Positions 25,848 through 34,601 of a DNA stretch of 64,000 nt are shown here, piece after piece. A program made the translations under genes and the position numbers. Source of the stretch: Leisingera thetidis. GTDB taxonomy: Bacteria; Pseudomonadota; Alphaproteobacteria; Rhodobacterales; Rhodobacteraceae. The notes beneath the pieces are model-generated. The model searched no databases, was not told the origin of the DNA, and saw nothing but the letters and a program-made list of their open reading frames with translations. The stretch is from NCBI RefSeq assembly GCF_025857195.1, contig NZ_CP109787.1:499501-563500 (forward strand), written 5' to 3'. The stretch's first letter is position 1; each line of letters begins with the position of its first letter.

Positions 25848-27368
25848 ATGGCCCGACGCGCCCGCGCATCCCGCGACAGAAACACCACCCCCGCGGGCGC
25901 GCCTGCATCGCCGTTCATCCAGCGCAGCCTGCCGTTCTTCGACGTGCTGGACGAGGAAAAACTGGCCCGGCTGGAAGCCCAGGTCGACTGGATCTTCGAG
26001 GAGGTCGGCATTGCTTTCCGCGATGACCCGGAGGCGCTCAGGATCTGGAAAGAAGCCGGTGCACGGATTGATGGCGACACCGTGCGCGCCGATGCGCAAT
26101 GGATCCGCGCCCTGTGTGCCAAGGCGCCGCGGGAATTCACCCAGCTGGCCCGCAACCGGGCGCGGTCGGTCACCATCGGCGGCAGCAACCAGGTGTTTGC
26201 CCCGATCTACGGCGCGCCGTTTGTGCGCGACCTGGAAGGCGGGCGGCGTTATGGCGATATGGCGAGCTTCGAGAAGCTGGTGAAGCTCACCTATATGCAT
26301 CCGAACCTGCATCACGGCGGCTTTGTCATTTGCGAGCCCTGCGACGTGCCGGTGAGCAAGCGCCATTTCGACATGCTCTATGCTCATATGACGCTGAGCG
26401 ACAAGCCGCATCTGGGGGCGATCACCGAAATGTCCCGGGCGCAGGACAGCGTCGACATGGCCGAGATCGTTTTCGGCAAGGATGTCATGGACGATAACTG
26501 CGTGATCATGGGCAATGTGAACACCAACTCGCCCTTGCTGGTCGACAAGGTGGTGACCGAAGCGATCCGGGTCTATTCGGCGCGCGGGCAGGGGATCATC
26601 GTGGTGCCCTTTATCCTGACCGGGGCGATGGGGCCGGTGTCGACCGCCGCATCTGTTGCACAGGCAATGGCCGAGGCGATGATGGTCTGTGCATTCACCC
26701 AGATCATCCGCCCCGGCGCGCCGTTTGTGCTGGGCAACTTCCTCAGCTCGATGTCGCTGAAGTCCGGGGCGCCGACCTTTGGCATGCCGGAGCCGGTGGT
26801 CTCGAACTATGCGATCGGGCAGCTGGCGCGCCGTGCAGGTCTGCCGCTGCGCTGCGGCGGCTCGCTGACCGCGTCCAAGATCGAGGATGCGCAGGCGGCT
26901 TATGAGAGCGCGGATTCGATGCACTCCACCATGCTGGCGGGCGCCAACTATGTGCTGCATGCGGCGGGCTGGCTGGAAGGCGGGCTGTGCACCGGGTTTG
27001 AGAAGCTGGTGATGGATGCCGACCGGCTGGGCTCGTACCAGAAGGTGCTGAGCCAGGGGCTGGATACCAGCGACGAGGCCTTTGCCCGCGATGCCTATGG
27101 CGAGGTGGAGCCGGGCGGGCATTTCCTCGGCTCGGCCCACACCATGCGCAACTACCAGACCGCGTTCTACGAGCCCAAGCTGAGCGACAGCGAGAATGTT
27201 GAAAGCTGGGAGGAGGGCGGCTCCAAGGACATGCGGCAGCGCGCCTATGAGCGCTGGAACCAGATGCTGAACGAGTATCAGGCGCCGCCGATGGATGACG
27301 CGGTGAAGGACGAGCTCGCGGCCTATGTTGCCCGCCGCAAGGAAGAAATCCCCGATGCCTGGTACTGA
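25848..27368 (+). CDS. MttB-family (trimethylamine methyltransferase-like) protein, non-pyrrolysine
   Basis: A 506-residue TIM-barrel protein of the MttB superfamily. No in-frame amber codon interrupts the reading frame, so it belongs to the non-pyrrolysine branch, some members of which demethylate glycine betaine, carnitine or proline betaine using a corrinoid protein. No corrinoid-binding protein is encoded nearby. Recognisable blocks are FFDVLDEEKLARLEAQVDWI near the N-terminus, GPVSTAASVAQAMAEAMM and FGMPEPVVSNYAIGQLARRAG. GGAG lies about 7 bases before ATG 25848. The downstream oxidoreductase supports a role in N-methyl compound catabolism. Confidence 0.85.
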   Translation: MARRARASRDRNTTPAGAPASPFIQRSLPFFDVLDEEKLARLEAQVDWIFEEVGIAFRDDPEALRIWKEAGARIDGDTVRADAQWIRALCAKAPREFTQLARNRARSVTIGGSNQVFAPIYGAPFVRDLEGGRRYGDMASFEKLVKLTYMHPNLHHGGFVICEPCDVPVSKRHFDMLYAHMTLSDKPHLGAITEMSRAQDSVDMAEIVFGKDVMDDNCVIMGNVNTNSPLLVDKVVTEAIRVYSARGQGIIVVPFILTGAMGPVSTAASVAQAMAEAMMVCAFTQIIRPGAPFVLGNFLSSMSLKSGAPTFGMPEPVVSNYAIGQLARRAGLPLRCGGSLTASKIEDAQAAYESADSMHSTMLAGANYVLHAAGWLEGGLCTGFEKLVMDADRLGSYQKVLSQGLDTSDEAFARDAYGEVEPGGHFLGSAHTMRNYQTAFYEPKLSDSENVESWEEGGSKDMRQRAYERWNQMLNEYQAPPMDDAVKDELAAYVARRKEEIPDAWY

Positions 27369-27442
27369 TTGGCCGTCCAGGCCCGAAACGCAATACACCT
27401 CGCGGCCCGGCTGCCGCTTGCCCCAGACCTGAGGACAGACCC

Positions 27443-29917
27443 ATGTCAGACAATTTTGCCCAATCGACGCTCAACATCCACAAGGAGGAGAGCAGCGGCG
27501 ACAAGAAGCTGCCGAGCCATGCCAAGGCCGTTATTATCGGCGGCGGTGTGGTCGGCTGCTCGATCCTGTTCCACCTGGCCAAGTTCGGCTGGAAGGACGT
27601 GGTGCTCTTGGAGCGGGATGAGCTGACCTCCGGCTCGTCCTGGCATGCGGCGGGGCAGATCCATACCATCTCGTCGGACCCGAACATCTCGCGGCTGCAG
27701 TCCTACACCATCGACCTCTATAAGGAGATCGAGGAAACTTCCGGCCACAGCGTCGGCCTGCATATCACCGGCGGCTTCTATCTGGCATCGAACAAGACCT
27801 GGTACGACTACCTGAAGCGGGAACGGTCCAAGGCGCGGTACATGGGCCTGAACCAGGAGTTCATCAGTCCCACGGAAGTGGCCGAGCGCCACCCGCTGAT
27901 CGATCCGAAACATTACCATGCGGCGCTGTGGGATGATCAGGACGGCGATCTGGACCCGTCGGGCGCCACCTATGCCTTTGCCAAGTCGGCGCGGGTGCAC
28001 GGGGCGCAGTATTTCACCCATACGCCGGTGACCGGCACCACCCAGCGCGCCGACGGCAGCTGGGATGTGGTGACGCCGCGCGGGGTGATCAATGCCGAGC
28101 ATATCGTTAACTGCGGCGGTCTTTGGGCGCGCGAAGTCGGCCACATGCAGGGCGTGAACCTGCCAGTGCAGCCGATGGAGCATCATTACCTGATCACCGA
28201 CAAGATCGACGCCGTGGCCAACCACCCGACCCGCCTGCCGGCCGGGATCGATTACGAGGCCAACATCTATTTCCGCCAGGAACGGCAGGGCATGCTGCTG
28301 GGCACCTATGAGCCCAAGGGCACGCCTTGGAAGGTCGGCGGCACGCCGTGGGATTTCGGCCACGAGCTGCTGCAGCCGGATCTGGACCGGATTGCCGACC
28401 GGCTGGAGATGTCGTTTGAGCGCATCCCGGCCATCGGCGAAGCGGGCATCAAGGACATGATCAACGGGCCGTTCACCTTCGGCCCCGACGGCAACCCGAT
28501 GATCGGGCCGGTGCCGGGGATGAAGAACTACTGGTGCGCGGTGGGCGTGATGGCCGGGTTCTGCCAGGGCGGCGGCGTGGGCCTGACCATGGCGGAGTGG
28601 ATGATCGACGGCGAGCCTTCGATCGACGTCTGGGCGATGGACGTGGCGCGGTTCGGCGAGTTTGCGACGCCCGACTGGGGCACCGTGAAATCGACCGAGA
28701 ACTACGAGCGCCGGTTCGTGATGACCTTCCCGAACGAGACCCTGCCGAAGGGGCGGATGCAGAAGACCACTGCTCTGTATGACCGGCTGGTCGCCAAGGG
28801 CGCGCGCATGGGGCAGGGCTTTGGCCTGGAAAACGCGCTGTGGTTTGCCGACGGGCCGGAGGACGCGCATGAGGAGCCGACATTCGAGCGCAACCGCTCG
28901 CACGATTACGTGGCGCGCGAGGTGAAGGCCGTGCGCGAGGCGGTGGGCGGCATCGAGGTTGCCAACTTTGCCAAGCATGAGTTCAAGGGCGCAGGCGCGC
29001 GGGCCTATCTGGACCACGTGCTGGCGGGTTATGTGCCGAAACCGGGCCGCCTGACGCTGACGCCGATGCTGACGCCCAAGGGCAAGCTCTATGGCGATCT
29101 GACCGTGGCCTGCCTGGGCGAAGAGCACTTCATGCTGTTCGGCTCTGGCGCGATGCAGGAGGCGCACCGCCGCTGGTTCGAGAAGGACCTGCCTGCGGAT
29201 GTGGCCTATCAGAACGTTTCGGACGACTGGCACGGCATTGCACTGTCGGGTCCGAAATCGCGCGAACTGCTGCAGCGGATCACCCGCGAGGATGTGTCGG
29301 GTGAAGCGTTCAAGTTCCGCGACCTGCGCCAGACATTCGTGGGCGGGGTGCCGGTGATCCTGAACCGGATCAGCTTCTCGGGCGAACTGGGCTATGAGAT
29401 CTACTGCAAGCCGCAGTATCTGCTGCGCCTCGCGGAAGCGATCGAAGAGGCCGGGGGGGATCTCGGCTACCGCTGGTACGGCGCGCGGGCGCTGATGTCG
29501 ATGCGGCTGGAGAAGGGCTGGGGCGTCTGGACCCTGGACTTCCGTCCCGATTTCGACGCGGCCGAGAGCGGCATGGATGTCTTCATCAACTGGAAGAAGG
29601 ATTTTGTCGGCAAGGAAGCCGCGCTGGCCGCCAAGGAAGCCGGTCCCCGCCGCAAGCTGGTCACCATGACCATCGGCGTGGACGGCATTGATGTCTCAAA
29701 CGACGAGGCGATCCTGAAGGACGGCGCGGCGGTGGGATACATCTCCTCCGGCGGTTACGGGCATCACGCAAAGGCCTCGATGGCGATGGGCTATGTCTCC
29801 GCCGAGCATGCCGAAGCGGGCACCAGGCTGCAGGTCGAGATCCTGGGCGAGATGTACGACGCCGAGGTGCTGGGCGCACCGATCTATGACGCCAACGGCG
29901 CCAACATGCGCGCCTGA
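27443..29917 (+). CDS. FAD-dependent oxidoreductase with GcvT-like domain (dimethylglycine/sarcosine dehydrogenase family)
   Basis: An 824-residue two-domain enzyme. The N-terminal DAO-type FAD domain has the dinucleotide motif AVIIGGGVVGCSILFHLAKFG and the HAAGQIHTI block that carries the flavin-linkage region of dimethylglycine dehydrogenase-like proteins. The C-terminal half (from about residue 430) is a GcvT aminomethyltransferase fold with its C-terminal barrel, which channels the one-carbon unit to tetrahydrofolate. The expected reaction is oxidative N-demethylation of a secondary or tertiary amine. It lies 74 bases after the MttB-like gene, with GAGG before the ATG, and is followed by a regulator, forming a three-gene unit. 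Confidence 0.87.
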   Translation: MSDNFAQSTLNIHKEESSGDKKLPSHAKAVIIGGGVVGCSILFHLAKFGWKDVVLLERDELTSGSSWHAAGQIHTISSDPNISRLQSYTIDLYKEIEETSGHSVGLHITGGFYLASNKTWYDYLKRERSKARYMGLNQEFISPTEVAERHPLIDPKHYHAALWDDQDGDLDPSGATYAFAKSARVHGAQYFTHTPVTGTTQRADGSWDVVTPRGVINAEHIVNCGGLWAREVGHMQGVNLPVQPMEHHYLITDKIDAVANHPTRLPAGIDYEANIYFRQERQGMLLGTYEPKGTPWKVGGTPWDFGHELLQPDLDRIADRLEMSFERIPAIGEAGIKDMINGPFTFGPDGNPMIGPVPGMKNYWCAVGVMAGFCQGGGVGLTMAEWMIDGEPSIDVWAMDVARFGEFATPDWGTVKSTENYERRFVMTFPNETLPKGRMQKTTALYDRLVAKGARMGQGFGLENALWFADGPEDAHEEPTFERNRSHDYVAREVKAVREAVGGIEVANFAKHEFKGAGARAYLDHVLAGYVPKPGRLTLTPMLTPKGKLYGDLTVACLGEEHFMLFGSGAMQEAHRRWFEKDLPADVAYQNVSDDWHGIALSGPKSRELLQRITREDVSGEAFKFRDLRQTFVGGVPVILNRISFSGELGYEIYCKPQYLLRLAEAIEEAGGDLGYRWYGARALMSMRLEKGWGVWTLDFRPDFDAAESGMDVFINWKKDFVGKEAALAAKEAGPRRKLVTMTIGVDGIDVSNDEAILKDGAAVGYISSGGYGHHAKASMAMGYVSAEHAEAGTRLQVEILGEMYDAEVLGAPIYDANGANMRA

Positions 29918-29939
29918 TCCGGCAAGGGGAGCGGACTCC

Positions 29940-30923
29940 ATGACCAAAGCGATGCGGAAGCTCCCCGAGGCGGTCCAGGCCATGCCTGTCTGCCGTTGCA
30001 TCTTCCTGCTGCTGCCGACCTTTTCGCCGCTGGACCTGACCAGCGCGGTGGCGGCGCTGGAGGCGGCAAATGCACACGACGGGACTGCGCGCTATGACTG
30101 GCGCGTGGTCAGCGAGGACGGCCTGCCGGTCACCGCGCCCAACGGGCTCAGCGTGGCGGTGAATGGCGGGCTTCCGGACCTGATGCGCGGCGACATGATC
30201 TTTGTCTGCGGCGGCCAGGGGCAGGAGCCGGGCATCTCGCTGAAGGTTCTGGGCTGGCTGCGCAAGGCGCACCGGATGGGCGCAACACTCGGCGCGCTGG
30301 GCGGCGGCATCCTGGCGCTGGCCCGCGCCGGGCTGCTGTCCGGGCGCCAGGTTTCGGCCCATTGGGCGCTGCGGGCAATCCTGGCGGAGGCGCATCCGGA
30401 CGTGGAGGTCAAAAGCTCGCTGTTCACCATGGAGAGCAAGCTGATCACCTGTGCGGGCGGGACCGCGACTGTCGACATGACGCTGAACCTGATCTCGGAC
30501 CACCACGGGGCGGCCGTCGCGACCGGGGCCGCGGATCTGATGGTCTGTTCCTCTGCCCGCAAGGGCAGCCAGGATCAGACGGTATCGGAATACGGCCGGA
30601 CCGGCGTGCGGCACGAAAAGCTGGCTGCCGCGCTCAGCCTGATGCGCAGCAATCTGGAGGAGCCGCTGACCCCGGGCGGCATCGCCGGCCTGGTCGGCCT
30701 GTCGGTGCGGCAGCTGGAACGGCTGTTCTCCAAATACCTGCAGACCACGCCCAAGGTCTATTACACAAGGCTGCGGCTGGATTATGCGCGCAGCCTGCTG
30801 CTGCAGACCAACATGCGGATCATAGATGTGGCGCTGGCGTCCGGGTTCAACAGCCAGACCCATTTCGCAAAGGTCTACCGGCGGTACTTCGGCAAGTCGC
30901 CGCATCAGGAACGCCCGTTCTGA
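29940..30923 (+). CDS. GATase1-like AraC-family regulator (GbdR/CdhR type)
   Basis: A 327-residue regulator with an N-terminal DJ-1/PfpI-like (class I glutamine amidotransferase-like) domain (residues about 20-185) and a C-terminal AraC HTH (SVRQLERLFSKYLQTTPKVY, ending HFAKVYRRYFGKSPHQERPF). This is the architecture of GbdR and CdhR, which sense glycine betaine/dimethylglycine and carnitine respectively in Pseudomonas. The adjacent MttB-like and DMGDH-like enzymes make a quaternary-amine inducer likely. It starts 23 bases after the oxidoreductase, with GGGGAG upstream. Confidence 0.85.
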   Translation: MTKAMRKLPEAVQAMPVCRCIFLLLPTFSPLDLTSAVAALEAANAHDGTARYDWRVVSEDGLPVTAPNGLSVAVNGGLPDLMRGDMIFVCGGQGQEPGISLKVLGWLRKAHRMGATLGALGGGILALARAGLLSGRQVSAHWALRAILAEAHPDVEVKSSLFTMESKLITCAGGTATVDMTLNLISDHHGAAVATGAADLMVCSSARKGSQDQTVSEYGRTGVRHEKLAAALSLMRSNLEEPLTPGGIAGLVGLSVRQLERLFSKYLQTTPKVYYTRLRLDYARSLLLQTNMRIIDVALASGFNSQTHFAKVYRRYFGKSPHQERPF

Positions 30924-30948
30924 GCGCCGCGGCGGGTCTGGTGATGAA

Positions 30949-30988
30949 CCGGAGCAGGCCGGCGGCGCGCGGGCCTGCTCCGGGCGTT
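30949..30988. terminator. hairpin between convergent genes
   Basis: Arms CCGGAGCAGGCC (30949-30960) and GGCCTGCTCCGG (30972-30983), perfectly complementary, with an 11-base GC-rich loop. It lies between the GbdR-like gene (+) and the DUF1348 gene (-) and may terminate both. There is only a short T run after it (GCGTTTG). Confidence 0.6.
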
Positions 30989-30992
30989 TGGC

Positions 30993-31472
30993 TCAGAGCC
31001 CCAGTTCGCTGAGGCCGGGGTGATCCGCAGGCCGCGGCCCCTGCGGCCAGTGGAACAGCCGGTCTGCCTCGCTGATCTTCAGATCGTTGATCGAGGCAAA
31101 GCGGTGCGCCATGCGGCCGTCTTCGGCGAACTCCCAGTTCTCATTGCCGTAGGAGCGGTACCATTGGCCGCTGCCGTCGCGCCACTCGTAGGCAAAGCGC
31201 ACTGCGATGCGGTTCGCCGTGAAGGCCCACAGCTCCTTGATCAGGCGGTAGTCCTGTTCGCGGTCCCATTTGGCGGCGAGGAAGGCGCGGACCTGTTCGC
31301 GGCCGCGCGGAAATTCGGCCCGGTTCCGCCAGACAGTGTCCTGTGTGTAGGCCGGCGCCACCGTATCAGGCGAACAGCTGTTCCAGGCATCTTCTGCAGC
31401 GCGGACCTTGGCGATGGCGGTTTCGCGGGAGAAGGGCGGCAGCGGGGGGCGGGGAGATTCTGACATTTTCAT
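30993..31472 (-). CDS. DUF1348 (SnoaL/NTF2-like) protein
   Basis: A 159-residue cone-barrel protein of the nuclear transport factor 2-like superfamily, DUF1348 group. Characteristic blocks are [38 protein letters not shown] and [27 protein letters not shown] (as adjoining pieces). Function is unknown; some relatives occur beside TetR regulators as here. Two starts (31472 and 31466) are possible. It is divergent from the TetR gene and probably repressed by it through the operators in the shared upstream region. Confidence 0.8.
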   Translation of the reverse strand: MKMSESPRPPLPPFSRETAIAKVRAAEDAWNSCSPDTVAPAYTQDTVWRNRAEFPRGREQVRAFLAAKWDREQDYRLIKELWAFTANRIAVRFAYEWRDGSGQWYRSYGNENWEFAEDGRMAHRFASINDLKISEADRLFHWPQGPRPADHPGLSELGL

Positions 31473-31519
31473 TTACCGATCTGTTAACAATACGCTGAAA
31501 GTGTACAGATCGGTAAACA
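31472..31519. promoter_or_regulatory. paired TetR-type operators between the DUF1348 gene and tetR
   Basis: TTTACCGATCTGT (31472-31484) and ACAGATCGGTAAA (31505-31517) are perfect reverse complements, each containing a TetR-like ACCGATC/GATCGGT half. A third similar copy, GTTTACTGATCGGTAC, lies at 31633-31648 close to the TetR start. The consensus would be GTTTACCGATCGGTAAAC. Use by the adjacent TetR is inferred. Confidence 0.7.
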
Positions 31520-31672
31520 ATAGCAAGGAGAGAAATGCGGATTGTCAGGTTGGATAGGATTGGGCGGGGCAGGATTCGGTGAGAATATCCCAAAAATAAG
31601 GCATTTCTGTTGGCGGTGCCGGGGTGAATAATGTTTACTGATCGGTACGGAAATGTCTCCGCAGGAGCTGCC

Positions 31673-32236
31673 ATGCGCCCGAATAAACGTGCCGAGCTGA
31701 TTCGAAAGTCGCTGGAACTGTTCAACCGGAACGGCTTTCACGCCACCGGCATGGACCTGGTGGCGGCGGAGACCGGAGTGTCGAAGACCTCGATCTACAA
31801 GCATTTCCGCTCCAAGGAGGAGCTGATCCTGGCGGTGCTGCGGCTCAGGGACGAGGACTTCCGCAACTGGCTGTACCGGCGGCTGGAGGAGCGGGCGGAT
31901 ACCCCGCGGGGCCAGCTGGAGGCGCTGTTTGACGTGCTGGAGGAGTGGTTCGGGCAGCCCGGATTTCAGGGCTGCATGTTCATCAAGGCGAGTGCCGAAT
32001 ACCAATCCGGCCAGGATCCGGTCAACGTGCAGTCGGCAGAGCACAAGCGGCTGCTGCAGGAGCATTTCACCGGCCTGGCCGCCAGGGCCGGTGCCCGGGA
32101 CCCGGCCGGGCTGGGCCGCCAGTTGATGGTTCTGAAGGAGGGGGCAATTGTTCTGGCGGCGATGCGGCACAGCAGCGCCCCGGCACGGGACGCGCGGCAG
32201 GCGGGCCTGGTGCTGATCGCGCAGGCTGTTGACTGA
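31673..32236 (+). CDS. TetR-family transcriptional regulator
   Basis: A 187-residue TetR/AcrR protein. The HTH is at residues 5-50 (LFNRNGFHATGMDLVAAETG, followed by SKTSIYKHFRSKEEL). The C-terminal ligand domain has the FDVLEEWFGQPGFQGCMFIKA block common in regulators of small redox/hydrolase genes. AGGAG six bases upstream supports ATG 31673 over an upstream ATG at 31631. Three operator-like repeats lie upstream, one near its own start, so it probably autoregulates and controls the divergent DUF1348 gene. It is the last chromosomal gene before the island. Confidence 0.85.
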   Translation: MRPNKRAELIRKSLELFNRNGFHATGMDLVAAETGVSKTSIYKHFRSKEELILAVLRLRDEDFRNWLYRRLEERADTPRGQLEALFDVLEEWFGQPGFQGCMFIKASAEYQSGQDPVNVQSAEHKRLLQEHFTGLAARAGARDPAGLGRQLMVLKEGAIVLAAMRHSSAPARDARQAGLVLIAQAVD

Positions 32237-32303
32237 CGCCCGCGCCGCAACGGCCTCTGCCCGCCCTGACGGGCCGGGTGGATGTTCGTCGTTTTTGGGA
32301 AGG

Positions 32304-32349
32304 GTGGTAGCGGAGGAGGGACTTGAACCCCCGACACGCGGATTATGAT
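32304..32349. repeat. left attachment site (truncated tRNA-Met 3' half)
   Basis: 46 bases identical to 47336-47381, spanning the tRNA CCA end, T arm, variable region and anticodon loop on the minus strand. The identity breaks one base after the anticodon-loop sequence, resumes for four bases, then is lost (only a CCAACTG similarity to the 5' half remains), so this copy cannot form a tRNA. Confidence 0.92.
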
Positions 32350-32505
32350 GCCGCGATGGTCGTAGAGCCAACTGCTATTAGGTGAGATAGGGTGAGACGT
32401 CAAAGGGAAGAAATGTCCTTTTATCTCAATTTGGTAGAGTATGAGTGGAAATTCTCACCCCGTCTCACCCCGTCTTGGTGTTTCTCACTACAGCGCAGCG
32501 TTTTC

Positions 32506-32524
32506 GCCACCCCAACGCCACCCC
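32506..32524. repeat. GCCACCCC direct repeat near the left att (possible integrase arm site)
   Basis: GCCACCCC occurs at 32506-32513 and 32517-32524, 11 bases apart, after a TTTT run. The same pair with the same 11-base spacing and TTTT context is found inside the right end at 47250-47268. Symmetric placement near both ends suggests arm-type binding sites of the integrase. Two CTCACCCCGT units just upstream (about 32454-32473) may belong to the same set. Confidence 0.5.
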
Positions 32525-32593
32525 CAAAAGAAACTTCTACCGAGAAAATTTCATCGGACCGATCTCCTCCTCGCTGACAATGAGGAGCACAAA

Positions 32594-34069
32594 ATGACTA
32601 CTGACAACCATACAGCCCCCCGTGAGTTCACCGACGTGTTCGTACGCGGTTTCAAGAATGGCGCCGGTAAGAGGCTCGAAATTCGGGACACCAAGGTTAC
32701 TGGCCTGGTGTTGCGGATCACGCCAAAAAACAAGAAAACATTCACGCTCCAAACGCGAACGGTAGACCAGGAAAAGGTGCAAATCACGATCGGTTCGTAT
32801 CCGGCCGTCGCACTGAAAGATGCCCGTGCCATTGCGTTGAAACACCTCGCCGAGATCGCGCGTGGACACGACCCTCGTGAGCAAGTTCGCCAGATAAAGG
32901 CACATGCCGAAGCCCACAACCTTACGCTGACAGCGCTTCTCGATGAGGTCGAACCGATTTTCGGATTGACCAAATCTATGTGGCGCAAAAGTAATCGGTT
33001 CGGCCGAACGAAACCTGAGGCGCGGGCGGCGATCGAGAATGTCTTCTCTGAACTACTCCAAAGGCCGCTGGGCAAGCTGCGCCAGTCCGACGTCTCGAAG
33101 ATGGTGAAGGGCTATACGCCAAAAAGACCCAAAAAGGGAAAGACGAGTGCGAACGGTGCCGTGGCGCGCGCCTTGGCATACTTGCGTACAGTGTTCGACT
33201 GGGCAGCCCACCGTGGTCGTTTCACCAAGGAAAATGCCGGCCGTGCTTCGAAGCTCGACCTGCCGGATCTTGGTAACATCGTGGACCCGTCAATCGATGA
33301 TCCTACTCTCGAAGGGAAGCGGGAACGCGTCCTTAGCCAAGACGAATTGGTTAGTGTCTTGCCCCTGCTGGTCTACCCTGCACCCCCAGGACTGCGGTCA
33401 GGTCTCGACCCACGAGAAGACTACGGACCCGTTGCCTTCCGTTTTCTTTTCCTGACCCTGTCCCGCCGTGAGGAGGTTGTAGAAGCCCGGCGCAAGGACT
33501 TCGATCTCCAGAGCGGCACCTGGACCAAAAAGGTGAAGACACGCCGCAAGCCCGGCTCTCATGGTCCAGCGGAGCGTCGCATCGTCGCGATCCCCCTGTC
33601 GGACACTGCGATCGAACTGCTGCTCTCCCTCCCAAGCTTTGTCGAGGGGCAGCCGGAAGATCTGGTCTTTCCGTCCTCAGGCGGTGGCCCTCTGTGCAAC
33701 TGGGACCGAACACAGGACGCCATAAATCGCGACAGTGGAACATCTGGTTGGCATCGCCATGATCTCCGGCGGACTGCGGCAACCATCCTGAGACAGCTGG
33801 GGGTAAAGCCAGCCGTGACCGACACCCTCTTGTGCCACCGAAACCCCTACAACAGGGAGCAAGTGTCGTCGGCGGCGGCGAGCTATATGATCGACACGAA
33901 GATCCTGCGCGACGCCGTCGACTTTGAGCGTGAGGCGGTGAACATGCTTGCGGATGCCTTGGCGTCGATCTGCAAGCCATGCTCGGGCTCTGAGCTTGCG
34001 CGAATGGGGGAAGCTGCGTCGTCACCGCGCGTTGAGCGGCATCCGTCGCCTTGGGCCACCTTCGCATAG
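32594..34069 (+). CDS. int: tyrosine integrase, P4-like (DUF4102 N-terminal arm domain)
   Basis: A site-specific recombinase of 491 residues that should insert and excise the island at tRNA-Met. The N-terminal domain (FVRGFKNGAGKRLEIRDTKV, then VTGLVLRITPKNKKTF and ITIGSYPAVALKDARA) is the DUF4102 arm-binding domain of P4-type integrases. Catalytic residues: Arg about 290 (TLSRREEVVEAR), HxxR about 388 (WHRHDLRRTAATIL) and Tyr about 430 (SAAASYMIDTK). The ATG at 32594 is preferred, with GAGGAG upstream; an in-frame ATG at 32441 would add 51 residues of non-family sequence. It is adjacent to the left att, as expected. Confidence 0.92.
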   Translation: MTTDNHTAPREFTDVFVRGFKNGAGKRLEIRDTKVTGLVLRITPKNKKTFTLQTRTVDQEKVQITIGSYPAVALKDARAIALKHLAEIARGHDPREQVRQIKAHAEAHNLTLTALLDEVEPIFGLTKSMWRKSNRFGRTKPEARAAIENVFSELLQRPLGKLRQSDVSKMVKGYTPKRPKKGKTSANGAVARALAYLRTVFDWAAHRGRFTKENAGRASKLDLPDLGNIVDPSIDDPTLEGKRERVLSQDELVSVLPLLVYPAPPGLRSGLDPREDYGPVAFRFLFLTLSRREEVVEARRKDFDLQSGTWTKKVKTRRKPGSHGPAERRIVAIPLSDTAIELLLSLPSFVEGQPEDLVFPSSGGGPLCNWDRTQDAINRDSGTSGWHRHDLRRTAATILRQLGVKPAVTDTLLCHRNPYNREQVSSAAASYMIDTKILRDAVDFEREAVNMLADALASICKPCSGSELARMGEAASSPRVERHPSPWATFA

Positions 34070-34230
34070 GATAGCCTTGCAGATGCAGACTGGGAGCGGT
34101 GCGAACAAATGCGCCGCTTCCTGCTATTGATCAGCCCTCAACCGGCATTCAATAGCCGCGGCATTCTGAAAGCGATGATTGGCTTCGATAACTGCAAGCT
34201 CATGAGCAAAAAAATCAGATGAACTAATAG

Positions 34231-34434
34231 TTTGGATATGCGTCCGCTCTTCGCGACCTGGCGACGTCGCTCACCTCCGCTGACGGTAAGCCCGACAACA
34301 AGACTCGGGATGCGTTTCGGACTCTGGTCTCGGACATCATCTTGTCTCCGGCCGAGTATGATGGAGTCCCCGTCGAAGTCAGGGGGCGCTTGAGTGCTTC
34401 AATCTTGAACCCTGATTTTCAAATGGGGGTATGA
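34231..34434 (+). pseudogene. C-terminal remnant of a serine recombinase
   Basis: An open stretch without a start codon, preceded by an in-frame TAG at 34228-34230, reads SALRDLATSLTSADGKP, TRDAFRTLVSDIILSPAE and VPVEVRGRLSASIL before TGA. This resembles the C-terminal end of large serine recombinases found in alphaproteobacterial islands (..AFR.LI..I.L.P.....V.L.G.LA..L). Only about 67 codons remain. Its stop codon directly abuts the third att-like fragment at 34435. The remaining parts of 34070-34601 show no gene. Confidence 0.6.
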
Positions 34435-34453
34435 TGGTAGCGGAGGAGGGACT
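34435..34453. repeat. third partial copy of the tRNA-Met 3' end (att-like scar)
   Basis: Nineteen bases, TGGTAGCGGAGGAGGGACT, are identical to the start of both att repeats, after which identity stops. The copy lies inside the island immediately after the serine-recombinase remnant, and suggests an older junction from an earlier integration at the same tRNA. Confidence 0.7.
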
Positions 34454-34601
34454 CAGTCCGAATATCTCACTTTAATAACTCTCTGTAAATTAAGGGTTTC
34501 AAGGCGGCGGTGCACTCCGGGCGCTTTTGAATGGTTTTTAGTGGTACATGTTTCCCAGTCTCACCGGCCACGATGCGCAGCTACGCGTCGTTCTTGTCGG
34601 A

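Noticed and set aside
25848..27368. Pyrrolysine-containing trimethylamine methyltransferase
   Set aside because: The frame runs without an in-frame TAG, and no pyl genes are seen; it is a non-pyrrolysine member.
32304..32380. A second tRNA gene at the left island end
   Set aside because: Only the 3' half is present; the 5' half does not form acceptor or D stems.
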